64,000 nt of DNA from NCBI GenBank assembly GCA_963768775.1, contig CAVYIY010000008.1, positions 124,001 through 188,000 of the forward strand. The letters run 5' to 3'. Both the position numbers and the translations under genes were made by a program. The notes beneath the pieces were generated by a model. It was given only the letters and a program-made list of their open reading frames with translations. It had not been told where the DNA came from and made no database searches. Below, in pieces: positions 52,995 to 63,610 of the stretch (positions are counted from its first letter, which is position 1; every line of letters starts with the position of its first letter). The DNA is from FEN-33 sp963768775. GTDB taxonomy: Archaea > Thermoplasmatota > Thermoplasmata > Methanomassiliicoccales > UBA472.

Positions 52995-53246
52995 CTACAG
53001 ATTCTTGATCTTCTCGACCACGAAGTCCTTGATCTTTGGATCATCTGGAATCGTGACCGACTTCTTGAAACGCTCGCTCCCATCTGGGAGGTAGTAGCCG
53101 CGAGAAAGAGAGATGAACTCGTTCTCGCCCTCCGGAGTGATTGCCTTCTTTCGAGCGACTTCGATGAAGTTGTTCCGTCCGAAGGGGATCTTCTCAGAGC
53201 TTATGGTTACAAAATCCGGCTTCTTGCCCTTTGCGTCTTCGTCCAT
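52995..53246 (-). CDS. Small conserved hypothetical protein
   Basis: The 83-residue protein reads FIEVARKKAITPEGENEFIS then SRGYYLPDGSERFKKSVTIP and ends in a helix (KIKDFVVEKIKNL). Strands followed by a helix recall the PC4-like ssDNA-binding fold, but this is a pattern guess only. TAGGAGGCATTGC gives a strong ribosome-binding site. A TATA-like CTTTTAATTATC lies about 45 bases ahead. Confidence 0.72.
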   Translation of the reverse strand: MDEDAKGKKPDFVTISSEKIPFGRNNFIEVARKKAITPEGENEFISLSRGYYLPDGSERFKKSVTIPDDPKIKDFVVEKIKNL

Positions 53247-53422
53247 TGCAATGCCTCCTAAAGCGGCATCTTCCTGAAAAAGCCGGTAGATAATTAAAAG
53301 TATCTACAGCGCTGAGCTTTCTGGATTTCCTCACGGTTCGCTACGCGCCAGCATAGGATTCCTAACCTCATTTGAATAGCTTTGCCGAAGGATAGATATA
53401 GCCTTTTCAGGATGGACGGGCA

Positions 53423-54811
53423 ATGACTCAGGAGGGTGGGGCGCCACCGACCCCATCGAGCGTCCAGTTCTGCACCAACTGCGGTGCGAGCGTCGACGAG
53501 ACCTACCGGTTCTGCTCCAACTGCGGAGCACCGACGGGTCCGCAGGCGCATGCTGTTCCCCCTGTGCCTGGGACGCCTTACTATCAACCCATGCCTTACC
53601 CGCCCCAGCCAAGGTCATCCTTAGAGACGCTCAAGGAGTTCGGCAGGGGGATCGCGTCGATAGGTCTGGTCGTGCTGGTATTGGTCCTAATCACGAACGT
53701 AGCGATCATGATCTGGGGGAGCAGCGTTGTGCTACCAATCGCGCTGGACCCCACGCAGGGGACCTCACTCTTCCTCATCATTCCATGGACGGACCCGCTA
53801 TGGACGTTCGTGAATGTAACTGGCGTCGCGTTCGGCGTCTACTACGTTCTGCTGATGGTGGCCATCACCACCTCATTCGTCTGGTTGATCTTGAAGAGCA
53901 GGGTATCGTTCAAGGACGAGATCTCCTTCCGGCCGCTGCGGGCCGGACACAGCCCTCTTTACATCGTGGGCACCATCTTCTTCGCAGTCCTGGCGTTCGA
54001 CACCGTTTACGCCATCCTGCTCGCCCTGGCTGGGGTCCAGGTCGTCACCCCTGACTTCCCCGATATGCAGCTTTGGCAATTGCTGCAGGGACTTGCTGCT
54101 GCTTCGGTATGGGAGGAGCTCATCGTTCGAGTGCTGTATATCGGCGTGCCGCTGTTGCTGATCGACTTCGTCACCAAGAAGATGAAGGACCCGAGGCGCT
54201 ACCTCCTCGGCGGCGGCTTCAAGCTGGGGGCCAAAGAGCTCATCCTTCTCTGGGTATCTTCTGGATTGTTCGCATATGGCCACATCGTCTCTTGGGACGC
54301 CTGGAAGATTATCCCGGCGTGGATCGCCGGCCTGGCGTTCGGATACCTGTTCCTGCGCCTCGGCCTATATGCCAGCATCGTGCTGCACTTCTCCTTCGAT
54401 TACCTGTCGGTGTCACTGGACCTGAGCTCCAGCGTCCTGGTCACCCTGACCATCGGATTGATAGCGCTGTTCTGGGAGATTATCGGCGGAGTGTACTTGG
54501 CGGTATACCTCCGCCGGATGGTGCTCTTCATCATCGGGGCGGACAGGAAGCCGAAGCCGCAGTCGGCGGCAGCATACCCGCCGGTCCAGCAGCAGGCATA
54601 CAGCTCCACCGGATACCAGGGGCAGCCACTTGGAAGCGTGCCGCCGCCATGGCCACCTCAGACTTCGGCGCCAAGCGGGGGAATGCCCAGACAACCGTAT
54701 GCAAGGGGCCCCCTTGGCTCGGGATTCTTCTCCTGCAAGTACTGCGGCTGGACCGAGGCCCGCTTCCGCGACGGCCAGCTGGAATGCACCCGTTGCGGCA
54801 AGCGAAACTGA
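53423..54811 (+). CDS. CPBP-family intramembrane protease with zinc ribbons at both ends
   Basis: The protein begins with a double-Cys ribbon (FCTNCGASVDETYRFCSNCG, residues 16-35) and ends with another (CKYCGWTEARFRDG and CTRCG). Between lie eight or so membrane helices and CPBP/CAAX-protease motifs: EExxxR in WEELIVRVL (~229), FxxxH in FAYGHIV (~282) and HxxxD in LHFSFDY (~318). A Pro/Gln/Tyr-rich linker of about 65 residues precedes the last ribbon. Members cleave membrane proteins or have unknown roles. The two-ribbon design is unusual. Confidence 0.8.
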   Translation: MTQEGGAPPTPSSVQFCTNCGASVDETYRFCSNCGAPTGPQAHAVPPVPGTPYYQPMPYPPQPRSSLETLKEFGRGIASIGLVVLVLVLITNVAIMIWGSSVVLPIALDPTQGTSLFLIIPWTDPLWTFVNVTGVAFGVYYVLLMVAITTSFVWLILKSRVSFKDEISFRPLRAGHSPLYIVGTIFFAVLAFDTVYAILLALAGVQVVTPDFPDMQLWQLLQGLAAASVWEELIVRVLYIGVPLLLIDFVTKKMKDPRRYLLGGGFKLGAKELILLWVSSGLFAYGHIVSWDAWKIIPAWIAGLAFGYLFLRLGLYASIVLHFSFDYLSVSLDLSSSVLVTLTIGLIALFWEIIGGVYLAVYLRRMVLFIIGADRKPKPQSAAAYPPVQQQAYSSTGYQGQPLGSVPPPWPPQTSAPSGGMPRQPYARGPLGSGFFSCKYCGWTEARFRDGQLECTRCGKRN

Positions 54812-54812
54812 A

Positions 54813-55577
54813 TCAGAGCGAAGAGAGAAGGCTCTGCAGCACGTCCCGCGAAAACGTCCCATCGGCCAGGCTGCGCGCCTCGATTACGTACCGGCCATCA
54901 TAGCCAGAGAGCCCGCGGAGCACCCGCTTGAAGTTGATGCTCCCGGCACCGATAGGCAGGTGCGCGTCTCGGTCGCCGAGGTTGTCGTGGACATGAACGT
55001 TGATCACGCGGTCCTTGTATCGGAGGAAGTCGTCGATCGTGCCGGCGGTATGCGCATGGCCGATGTCCAGGCAGATGCCGATCTCGAAACCCTCCAGCAA
55101 CGGCAGGAGCTCCTCCGGGCCGCGGCCCATCATCATCTGGCCCATGCTGGGCATGTTCTCCAAAGCCACCAAGACCCCACTGTCCTGGGCGGCCTCCTCG
55201 ATCTCCGCCAGTGATTCCCTGGTCCTGGCGCTGACCGCAGGCTTGTCCAGTATACCCAGCGGGCCGTAGAAGCCCGGATGGATGGTGCATAGCTCGATAT
55301 TCATCCGGCCGGCCGCCTGAATGGTTTCGCAGACCTGAAGGACCGACAGTTCGCGGGCGCGCTGGTTCAAGGAGCCGATGTTGATATCGCTCAGCGGAGC
55401 ATGAACTGAGAAATCGATGTCGAAGGCCGAAGTGGCCTCGAGGAATCCCTTCTCGATGTCTGGCAAGTAGTGCTTGCCCTCCCCCACGATCTCCCAGGCG
55501 GCGAACTTCTCCCCGACCGAAGCGAGCGCGGTCTCGAAATCGATCAGCGACAGTGCGGGCACGGAAACGGCGATCAT
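54813..55577 (-). CDS. Xylose isomerase-like TIM-barrel protein (sugar phosphate isomerase/epimerase)
   Basis: The AP endonuclease 2/xylose isomerase-like barrel is seen in DFSVHAPLSDINIGS, CTIHPGFYGPLGIL, VLVALENMPSMGQMM, GICLDIGHAHTAGTIDDF and INVHVHDNLGDRDAHLPIG, which carry the metal ligands. The reaction cannot be assigned. The start overlaps the end of the upstream UPF0201 gene (ATGA). Its end is 2 bases from the convergent CPBP gene. Confidence 0.85.
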   Translation of the reverse strand: MIAVSVPALSLIDFETALASVGEKFAAWEIVGEGKHYLPDIEKGFLEATSAFDIDFSVHAPLSDINIGSLNQRARELSVLQVCETIQAAGRMNIELCTIHPGFYGPLGILDKPAVSARTRESLAEIEEAAQDSGVLVALENMPSMGQMMMGRGPEELLPLLEGFEIGICLDIGHAHTAGTIDDFLRYKDRVINVHVHDNLGDRDAHLPIGAGSINFKRVLRGLSGYDGRYVIEARSLADGTFSRDVLQSLLSSL

Positions 55578-55963
55578 GAGATTACCTCCTCCCCGTTGAC
55601 GGTCACCGGGGCGATTTCATCGATGAGCTTGTCCAGATCGTCGTCCTCGATGCTGACCTCGATGCTGCCCAAAGGCAGCCTTTCCTCCACGTAGCTGATC
55701 TTCCCGATGAAGGCGACCTGCTTGTTGATCATGAAGCAGGTGCTCGTCCCCTGCTTCCCGCGCAGCAGTATCCGGCGCGTGGCATCGATTATGCGGTAGG
55801 AGCGCACCAGTTCCTTGAAGCGAACCAGCGAGCCGGTCTTCGCCAGGATCGCCCCGTCCAGCACTTCGACCATGCTTTCTGGAAATATATTGAGAATTGC
55901 CTTCCTGACCTTCTCGACATCCTCGGTCGGCAAGCACGGCGTTTTGACTGTGACCAAAGGCAT
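55574..55963 (-). CDS. UPF0201 family RNA-binding-like protein
   Basis: The family (Pfam PF01877) has a ribosomal L5-like fold and unknown function. TPCLPTEDVEKVRKAILNIF, YRIIDATRRILLRG and FMINKQVAFIGKISYVEER match the family well. The length is about 129 residues. ATG 55963 is preceded by a TATA-like CTTTTAAATAC at about 25 bases. It is coupled to the TIM-barrel gene. Confidence 0.87.
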   Translation of the reverse strand: MPLVTVKTPCLPTEDVEKVRKAILNIFPESMVEVLDGAILAKTGSLVRFKELVRSYRIIDATRRILLRGKQGTSTCFMINKQVAFIGKISYVEERLPLGSIEVSIEDDDLDKLIDEIAPVTVNGEEVIS

Positions 55964-55983
55964 TGGCTCGCGATTATGAACGA

Positions 55984-55994
55984 AGTATTTAAAA
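55984..55994. promoter_or_regulatory. Bidirectional TATA box between UPF0201 and polB
   Basis: GTATTTAAAAG reads as a TATA box in both directions. It is about 25 bases from the reverse start at 55963 and about 30 from the forward ATG at 56021. Both transcripts would be leaderless. Confidence 0.55.
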
Positions 55995-56020
55995 GAACAC
56001 GCCCTGATGCCTCGCAAACG

Positions 56021-57463
56021 ATGAGGAATAAGGTTCTGGAGGCGCTGTGCGAGGAGGGCATTTTCTTAGCTCCAGAGGCAGCGGACTTCGTCCTGAACCA
56101 GGACAATCCGCTGGGTTATGTCAGGACGGCGATCGAGGGCATGCCCCAGCTGCCTTTGGTGATCACGCTCCAGGACCTTCGCGACGTCTTCTGCGGGAAA
56201 GGAGATGCCCGGGTCTGCCCGGCAACGGCCGCCCCTGAATCCAGGAAGTTCCAAAGGGGAGAGGTCAAGGTGCTCAAGGACATCACTGGCAACTCGACCT
56301 GCGAAGGGAACATCATCGATTTTGCCCGATACTTCAACGACCGTTTCCAGACCATCAAGCGCATCCTGGCCCGGCGTCGGGAGCTGGTCGGATGCGTGTC
56401 CATCCCGAAGGCGCTCACCTTGGACCGGGACGTCCGCTTCATCGGATTGGTGAACGAGGTCCGGACGACGAAGAACGGTCATAAGATGATCGAGATCGAG
56501 GACGAGGAGGGCAAGTGCCCCGCCCTCATCCTGAAGAGCTCATCCCTGATCGACGAATCGGTCATCCAGGACGAGGTCATCGGCATCATCGGGAAGACGA
56601 GCAAGAAGGGCGAGATGATAATCGTGGAGGAGATCGTCAGGCCCGATGTCCCGATCAGCGGCGGCATGGCGCCGAGCGATTCCACGTCCATGGTCGCGTT
56701 CATGTCCGACGTCCACGTCGGCAGCAACACCTTCCTGCGCGACCGGTGGGGGAAGATGATCGAGTGGGTACGCACCGAGGGCCGGGAAGCGGGATTGAAC
56801 TACATCGTCATTCCCGGGGACTGCGTCGACGGCATCGGCATCTATCCCGGACCAGGAGGAGGAGCTGGACGATCGAGGACATCTTCGAGCAGTACCAGGT
56901 CCTGGCCGAGCTCTGAAGGAGATACCGGACGCGCATCCAGGTGGTCATGCAGCCAGGAAACCATGACGCGGTGAGACCGGCCGAGCCGCAGCCGGCCTTC
57001 CCGAGGAGATCGCCAAGATGTTCGATTCCTCCATCATGATGATCGGCAATCCCTGCTACCTGCAGATCGAGGGGAGGACCATCCTCTCCTATCACGGCAA
57101 GAGCTTCGACGACCTGATGTCGCGTGCAAGGGTCTGAACTATAATCCAAGCCCATCGAGGCGATGAAGGAGATGCTGAAGCGACGGCATCTGGCCCCGAT
57201 GTACGGCGGCAAGACGCCGCTGGCGCCGGAGACGAAGGACTATCATGGTCATCGACACGGTGCCGGACATCTTCGTCACCGGGCATGTGCACGGCGCCGG
57301 CATCGCCCATTACAAGGGCGTCCGTCTGATCAACGCCTCCACCTGGCAGTCCCAGACCTCGTTCCAGAAGATGCACAACTTCAACCCGGACCCGGCCAAG
57401 CTGTACCTGGTGCATCTGGGCACTGGAAGATGCGCCATGCAGGGATTTCTGATATCAGAATGA
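56021..57463 (+). CDS. polB: DNA polymerase D small subunit DP1, frameshifted
   Basis: DP1 is the exonuclease subunit of the archaeal polymerase D. The OB part includes FIGLVNEVRTTKNGHKMIE. The phosphoesterase motifs are MSDVHVGSNTFLRD, IPGDCVDGIGIY, QPGNHDAVRPAEP, and GHVHGAGIAHYKG. The first 290 residues read cleanly; from 56860 to about 57250 several frame changes occur, with all motifs still present in order. The end is LYLVHLGTGRCAMQGFLISE. I start at ATG 56021; the ATG at 55976 would sit ahead of the TATA box. Confidence 0.88.
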
Positions 57464-57633
57464 AATGTGCTTGCCACATCCTAATGAGTACACGTTGATG
57501 ATGCCGATCCAGAATGAGCAGGATCATCGCCCAACACGCAGCATGCGCATAGGAAACGATATGAGCCAGACGGAACAGATGCTCCCGCCTTCCGGCGATC
57601 GGTCATCGAAAGTGATCCTCGATCCGCTGAGCA

Positions 57634-58277
57634 TCATTTCGCCAGCGCTGCCGCCTTCTGCTTGATGCGCTTCAGCCGGAAGATGTTCTCCCTCTCCATC
57701 TCCTCGAGCCGCATCTGGATGAAGGCCTCGGCCTCCTGCAGCTCCGGGATGACCTTGAACTCGAGCGCATTGACGCGGCGCTTGGTCTTCTCGATCTCGT
57801 CCAGCAGCTTCTTCATCGTCGTCTCGATCTCCGCCGCCTCGATGAGCGTCTCGACCAGGTTCTCGAGGACGCCTTGGCCGCCTCGTCGATGTAGACCGAG
57901 GTGCCGATGACACCGTATCCGCGCTTGTCCATCGGGGTGCGGATGCTGTTCGCCTCGATCTCCGGGACGACCAGGCCCATGACGTTCTTGCAGCGCAGCT
58001 GTGATCTCCGGGTGGAGCTTCAGGGCGAAGGCGGCCGACTTGACCGCGATGGCGCCGTCGACCGCCTTGGCTATGGCGATCTTCTCCATGGCGCTCTCGC
58101 TAGTCCTGGTTGACCTTCTCCCGGATCTCCTTGGCCTGCTTCCAGGATCTTGAAGAACTCCAAGATCAGGCCGTCCCGCTTCATCTTCAGGATCTTGTAG
58201 CCGGACTTGGGTCAGCTTGATCTTCTTCTTGATCTCGAGGAGCTCTGACCGGGTCGGCTTGACTTCCGCGCTGGCAT
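57634..58277 (-). CDS. atpD: A-type ATP synthase subunit D, frameshifted
   Basis: Subunit D is the coiled-coil central rotor shaft. After the ATG at 58277 the frame that reads EVKPTRSELLEIKKKIKL begins within a few codons. The end KRRVNALEFKVIPELQEAEA then MRLEEMERENIFRLKRIKQ is typical. Several one-base breaks lie between 57860 and 58270. It is the last gene of the ATP synthase operon, 4 bases after subunit B, and converges with polB across about 170 bases without features. Confidence 0.85.
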
Positions 58278-58281
58278 CTTG

Positions 58282-59677
58282 TCACTCGACGCGTCTGCTT
58301 GTGGGCCGGGTGGTACTTCTCGATGTACTTCGGTCGATCCTGGTCAGCTGCCTCTCGTCGCAGGTGGCCAGCAGTCTCCCACATCAGGTCGAGGGTGGTC
58401 TCGATGTCGCGGTCCTCGTCCCTGCCCTGCCGCACGATGCGCTTCTCGAACAGGTCGGCGAAGTCCAGGAACTTGCGGTCCCGCTCGGAGAGTGCGTCCT
58501 TACCGACGATGGCCACCAGGCCTCTCAGGTCCTTGCCTTCCGCGTAGGCGGCGTAGCACTGGTCGGAGACGGCCTTGTGGTCCTCACGGGTCTTGCCCTT
58601 GCCGATACCCTCGTTCATCAGCCTCGACAGGGATGATCGCGACATCGATCGGCGGGTAGATACCGGCACGGACCAGTTCCCTCTTGGCCACGATCTGGCC
58701 CTCGGTGATGTATCCGGTAAGGTCGGGGATCGGGTGGGTGATATCCTCACCGGGCATGGACAGGATGGGAATCTGGGTGATCGAGCCCTTCTTTCCCTTG
58801 ATACGGCCAGCACGCTCGTAGAGCGTGGCCAGGTCGGTGTACATGTATCCTGGATAGCCGCGACGACCGGGCACCTCTTCACGGGCGGCGCCGATCTGTC
58901 GCAGCGCCTCGCAGTAGTTGGTGATATCGGTCAGGATGACCAGCACGTGGTCATGCCCAACTCGTAGGCCAGGTACTCTGCGGTGGTCAGCGCCAGCCTC
59001 GGGCGTGATGATACGCTCGATGGCCGGGTCGTCGGCCAGGTTCATGAAGACGACGGCGCGCTTCAGGGCGCCGGTCCTCTCGAAGTCCTTCATGAAGTAC
59101 TGCGCCTCTTCGTTGGTGATGCCCATGGCGGCGAAGACCACGGCGAACTCCTCGTTCGTGCCGAGCACCTTGGCCTGCCGGGCGATCTGCAGCGCGATCT
59201 CGTTGTGCGGCAGTCCGGACGCGGAGAAGATCGGCAGCTTCTGCCCTCGGACCAGGGTGTTCATACCGTCGATGGTGGAGATACCGGTCTGGATGAACTC
59301 GGACGGATTAGTCCCGGGCCCACGGGTTGATGGCCGCTCCGTTGATGTCCAGGCGGTCCTCCGGCACGATCGCCGGGCCGCCGTCCAGCGGCTCTCCGGA
59401 ACCGGACAGGATCCTGCCCAGCATGTCCTGGGACACGGGCATCTTCATGGTCTCGCCGAGGAATCTGGCACCGCAGTTCTTGTCGATACCGGAGGTTCCT
59501 TCGAACATCTGAATGACTACGACGTCATCGGAGGAGTCCAGCACCTGTCCCTTCTTCTCCGTGCCGTCGGGCAGGGTGACGATGGCGATCTCGTTGTAGC
59601 CGACCGGCTCGGTCTTCTCGACGAACACCAGCGGACCGGCGATCTGGGAGATGGTGCGGTACTCCTTGGATCGTCAT
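58282..59677 (-). CDS. atpB: A-type ATP synthase subunit B (non-catalytic), frameshifted
   Basis: Subunit B alternates with A in the head and lacks the functional P-loop. Visible parts are IAGPLVFVEKTEPVGYNEIA, FSASGLPHNEIALQIARQA, MGITNEEAQYFMKDFERTG, GRIKGKKGSITQIPILSMP and the end KYIEKYHPAHKQTRR. Breaks lie near 59650, 59310, 58975 and 58620, and more closer to the end. The gene order is normal. Start ATG 59677 follows the stop of subunit A without a gap. Confidence 0.88.
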
Positions 59678-61421
59678 TTACTTCCCCCCCAGTGCTTCGA
59701 AATCCTTGTCCATTCTCGGCCGATGATCGCCTCAGCTCCTGGTCCACGTTCTCCTCGAACTTGGACTTGCCCAGCCTGGTGCGCAACGGCATGTTCGAGA
59801 TGGCATCGACCGAGACCTCGTTCTCCACCGCCTTCTTGGACAGGTCGGCGAACGTCTTGATCGATCTTCAGGTACGGTGTACTGGCGCGCTCAGCGGGGA
59901 GTAGGTGTCCACCGGGTGGTAGGCGTTCTGCTGCAGGAAGATCTCACGGATCATCCTGGCCACTTCCAGGGTCAGCTTCTGCTCCTCGGGCAGGGCGTCG
60001 GAACCGACCAGCTGCACGATCTCCTGAAGTTCTGCCTCCTTCTGCAGGAGCTCCATGGCCCAGTTCCGCAGCTCGGGGAAGTCCTGCGGCCACGTTCGGT
60101 CTTGTACCAGCCGTCCAGCTGTCCGGTGTACAGTGAGTACGAGGTCAGCCAGTTGATGGCCGGGAAGTGCCTCCTCTCACGGAGCTTGGAGTCCAGCGCC
60201 CAGAAGACCCGGACGATACGCAGAGTGTTCTGCGTGACCGGCTCGTTCAGGTCTCCGCCTGGCGGAGAGACCGCACCGACGACGGAGATCGAACCGGTGC
60301 CGCCGGCAATCGGTGTTGACGCGACCGGCCCGCTCGTAGAACTCGGACAGCCTGGCGGACAGGTAAGCGGGATATCCTTCCTCACCTGGCATCTCTTCCA
60401 GCCGGGAGGAGATCTCCCTCATCGCCTCGGCCCATCTGGAGGTCGAGTCGGCCATCAGCGATACGTTGTAGCCCATGTCCCGGTAGTACTCGGCGATGGT
60501 CATTCCGGTGTAAACGGATGCCTCACGAGCCGCCACCGGCATGTTGGAGGTGTTGGCGATAAGGACCGTCCTGCCCATCAGGGGCTTTCCGGTCTTGGGG
60601 TCCTCCAGCTCCGGGAAGGTGGTAAGCACCTCGGTCATCTCGTTGCCGCGCTCGCCGCAGCCGATGTAGACCACGATCTCCGCGTCGGACCACTTGGCCA
60701 GCTGCTGCTGGGTGACGGTCTTTCCGGTACCGAAACCACCGGGGATGGCGCGCGGTACCGCCCTTGGTGAGCGGGAACAGCGTGTCCAGGATCCTCTGCC
60801 CGGTGACGCAGCGGGATGTCCGGGGCCGTCTTACTGCTGAAGGGCCTGCCGATACGGACCGGCCACTTCTGCATCATGGTGACCTTCTTGCCGCCGATGA
60901 TGGCGACGGGGTCGTCGACGGTGAACTCGCCGCGCTTTGATGTCCTCGATAGTCGCCGGAGACGCCTGGCGGGACCATGACCTTGTGGATGATGGACCTT
61001 TCCGGAACCGTACCGATGATCTGCCCCTGGACGACCTTGTCGCCCTTCTTGACGATCGGGGTGAAGGCCACTTTGCCGTGTGGTCCAGACCGGGAGCGGT
61101 AACTCCCCTCTTGATGAAGTCGCCCATCTTTTCCATCAGGACCGGTAGCGGCCTCTGGATACCATCGTAGACGCTTCCCAGCAGTCCGGGACCCAGCTCT
61201 GCCACGAGGGGCTGTCCGGTATCGATGACCTTCTCTCCTGGTCGCGATGCCGGATGTGTCCTCGTATACCTGGATGACGGTCTTGTCACCAACGATCTTG
61301 ATGACCTCACCCATCAGGCCTTCTCTTGCCCGACCTGGATGACGTCATACATCCTCGGGGAGATGCCGGTTGCCGTCACGACAGGTCCCGCAACTCTATA
61401 GATTTCGCCTTCCTTTGCCAT
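59678..61421 (-). CDS. atpA: A-type ATP synthase subunit A (catalytic), heavily frameshifted
   Basis: The catalytic subunit hydrolyses or makes ATP. MAKEGEIYRVAGPVVTATG begins it; then follow LLGSVYDGIQRPLPVLMEKM, the P-loop GGFGTGKTVTQQQLAKWSD, GCGERGNEMTEVLTTFPEL and the end FEALGGK. About a dozen frame changes occur in 1.7 kb, one per about 140 bases, yet all parts are conserved and in order. The length corrected to about 580 residues is normal. I see no intein insert. Sequence error is the best explanation. Confidence 0.88.
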
Positions 61422-61422
61422 T

Positions 61423-61727
61423 TTAACCCCTCTCGTTCTTGTACAGATCAACGCCAATTGCTCTCTTGACCTTCTCTCGAAGGTCGCCTTCTCTCTCGCC
61501 CACCATCACGACGACCGGGGCGATGCTCTCCATCGCCTTCTTCCGGCCGTTGGGGCTCAACATTTCAGGTCAACAGAATCGATGGCGAGCACGCCAATCG
61601 TGGAGTCCGCTATGAGCTCCATGAGCTTCTGCTCGTAGTTCTCCGGCTTGACGGTGTAGACGCGCTTGACGCCTCCCAGTCTGAAGCCGAGCACGAATTC
61701 GTCGCTGCCCAGAACGGCTATGTCCAT
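61423..61727 (-). CDS. atpF: A-type ATP synthase subunit F, frameshifted
   Basis: Subunit F binds the rotor and is about 100 residues long. MDIAVLGSDEFVLGFRLGG is typical. After AIDSVDLK a break near 61560, in a run of A, fits one missing base and leads to LSPNGRKKAMESIAPVVVMV and the C-terminal helix. It sits between subunits C and A in the normal order, with 1-4 base spacing. Confidence 0.85.
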
Positions 61728-61731
61728 TAGA

Positions 61732-62791
61732 TCACCAGTAGTTCTCTTGATATGGTCCGACATCGATGCCGCTCTCCTTGCCGCGAGCGATGATCCGGAT
61801 GTTGTCGACCTCGATCTTCTTCCTGATCATGTAGTCTATGATCGGAAGTACGGACAACGGATACATGTGCGAGAACTTCTCGGCCTTCTTCAGGGTGTAT
61901 CGTTTCATGGCTAGGGACACACCCGTCACCGACTTGGTCTGTTTCATCCTCTCCAGCTCGTCCTTGATGTCCTCATAGAACGAAAACTTGGTCAGTTCGT
62001 CCGCAAGTTGTTCGACGCTCTCCACTGCCGCCAATCGGGCGAACTCCGCCTTATCGAACTCCTCGCCGCCTTCGATGAAGAAGCTGATGATCTTCTCGGC
62101 GCTGAGCCCCTCGCGCTTCAACTTCAGGAGGGTCATCAGATTGGTCACGTCGATTTCCCTGCGGATGTGAAGCATGAGGAATCGCGAGCCTGGCGCGTTC
62201 TTGCCGCCAACGGTGGCCAACAGGCCGTCGTAGAACTGCTTGTCCAGATAGTCCTCTACGGGTTGTAGCGTACCCGCGATGTCATACTCGGCCCTAATTT
62301 CCTCTGGAATCGCCATGCCATAGGACTTTAGGGCATCGAGGATCTCTGAGATCGATCCGAGGGAGAGGAGGACGTTAAGGTCTTCCTCCTTCAGCTTTCC
62401 AGCGGGCACTATGTCCTCTCGTACTGCGTCCAGCGTGGCGCCGTAGTACTTGCCACGGAGAATCGTCTTGACGTTCCATTGGTCCCAGCGGTTCAGATAG
62501 GACTCCACCATGTCCCTCAGCTCGCCTTGAGTGAACCCGAGGATCTCCTTGTAGATCCGGGCGAGGTTCCGGCTGGTGCCCAGCTCGATCAGGTTCACGC
62601 CTTCGTAGCGGGACGCCGAGCTCGGTCATCTCCGTCTCGTAATTGGTCTCACCCAGGAATCGCCCGATCTCGTTCAGGTCCATCATCAGGAGCTTGGGGT
62701 AGGTGTCCTTGTCGAGCAGTGCGCTCTTCTTCGCCCTGACCCTGGCACAGGCGTATGCGTAATTGCCCTTTCTACCCCTGGATGGCCACAT
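61732..62791 (-). CDS. atpC: A-type ATP synthase subunit C, frameshifted
   Basis: Subunit C connects the rotor shaft to the membrane ring. The N-terminal part (GNYAYACARVRAKKSALLD) and the large remainder (LARIYKEILGFTQGELRDM; FLMLHIRREIDVTNLMTLLK) are typical of AtpC/V-ATPase subunit d. One break near 62620 fits one extra base. The length is about 350 residues. Start ATG 62791 follows closely behind subunit E. Confidence 0.88.
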
Positions 62792-62795
62792 TCTT

Positions 62796-63351
62796 TCACC
62801 CGAACAAGATATTTGATACGTTCTTCAATTCCTTCTCCCAGACGCCCTCAAGCATGGTCCTGAAACGATAGTCCAGGCGGAACATGCCATCCTTCGACTC
62901 GAGGATGAGCCCGCCTCCATCTCGATTTCTTGTATCGAACCGGCGCCGTCGACTCCGGACAGCAGCTTGGACTCTCCCTTGGGACAGAAGACTTTCGGCT
63001 GCGGGATGATTTTGGCTCCATTGGTGAGCAATTTGGCGTACAGTCGGGCCTTCTCCGGATCTGGCATCGTTGCGAGATCCTTCAGGGTGCCCGCAGAGAC
63101 CGGTCCAGCACGTCCTTCCTCACGTTCAGGACGATCCTCTTTGCCTCCAGCTCGGCGCTCGAAATCTCCTGCTGCCTCAGCCGCCTTATCGTCTCGTCGA
63201 GCTCCTTCTGCTGCTCCAGCTTCTTGGCGGCTATGCTCTCCTCCGCCTGCTGGAGAATGGAGGCTTTCTCCTTCTCCGCTATCGCTATAAGCTGGCTGGC
63301 GTCCTTTCTGGCGCTCTCCAGTATATTCTCGACCACCTTGTCTAGCGCCAT
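62796..63351 (-). CDS. atpE: A-type ATP synthase subunit E, frameshifted
   Basis: Subunit E is a peripheral stalk protein. The N-terminal coiled coil (MALDKVVENILESARKDASQ; ASILQQAEESIAAKKLEQQ) and the C-terminal globular part (GVDGAGSIQEIEMEAG; DGMFRLDYRFRTMLEG) are typical. Two breaks near 63088 and 62920 each fit one missing base. About 185 residues in all. Confidence 0.87.
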
Positions 63352-63380
63352 GAACAGACCTCGTTTCCTTTCCCGAGCGC

Positions 63381-63605
63381 TTAAACCATCTTTGTCCAGA
63401 GCAGGATAGCCATGACCAGTCCGAAGATGACGATCGTCTCTGGAATGACAGTCAGGATCAGACCCTTACCGAAGTTCTTTTGGTCCTCGGCCATCGCGCC
63501 GACAGCCGCGGCACCGATGTCCTTCTCTGCCCAACCGGACCCAAGTCCGGCCATTCCAACTGCCAATCCTGCGCCGATTGCAATCAAACCTGCTTCTATT
63601 GCCAT
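63381..63605 (-). CDS. atpK: A-type ATP synthase proteolipid subunit K (c)
   Basis: The 74-residue protein is a two-helix hairpin (AGLIAIGAGLAVGMAGLGSG and GKGLILTVIPETIVIFGLVM) with the ion-binding Glu in the second helix (IPETIVIFG). I choose ATG 63605 behind AGAGGTGA; GTG 63614 is unlikely. A single hairpin is the standard size. Residues by the Glu do not settle whether H+ or Na+ is used. Confidence 0.93.
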   Translation of the reverse strand: MAIEAGLIAIGAGLAVGMAGLGSGWAEKDIGAAAVGAMAEDQKNFGKGLILTVIPETIVIFGLVMAILLWTKMV

Positions 63606-63610
63606 TCTTT

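Noticed and set aside
57464..57633. Small gene between DP1 and ATP synthase D.
   Set aside because: The available frame crosses the end of subunit D and has no start signal or similarity.
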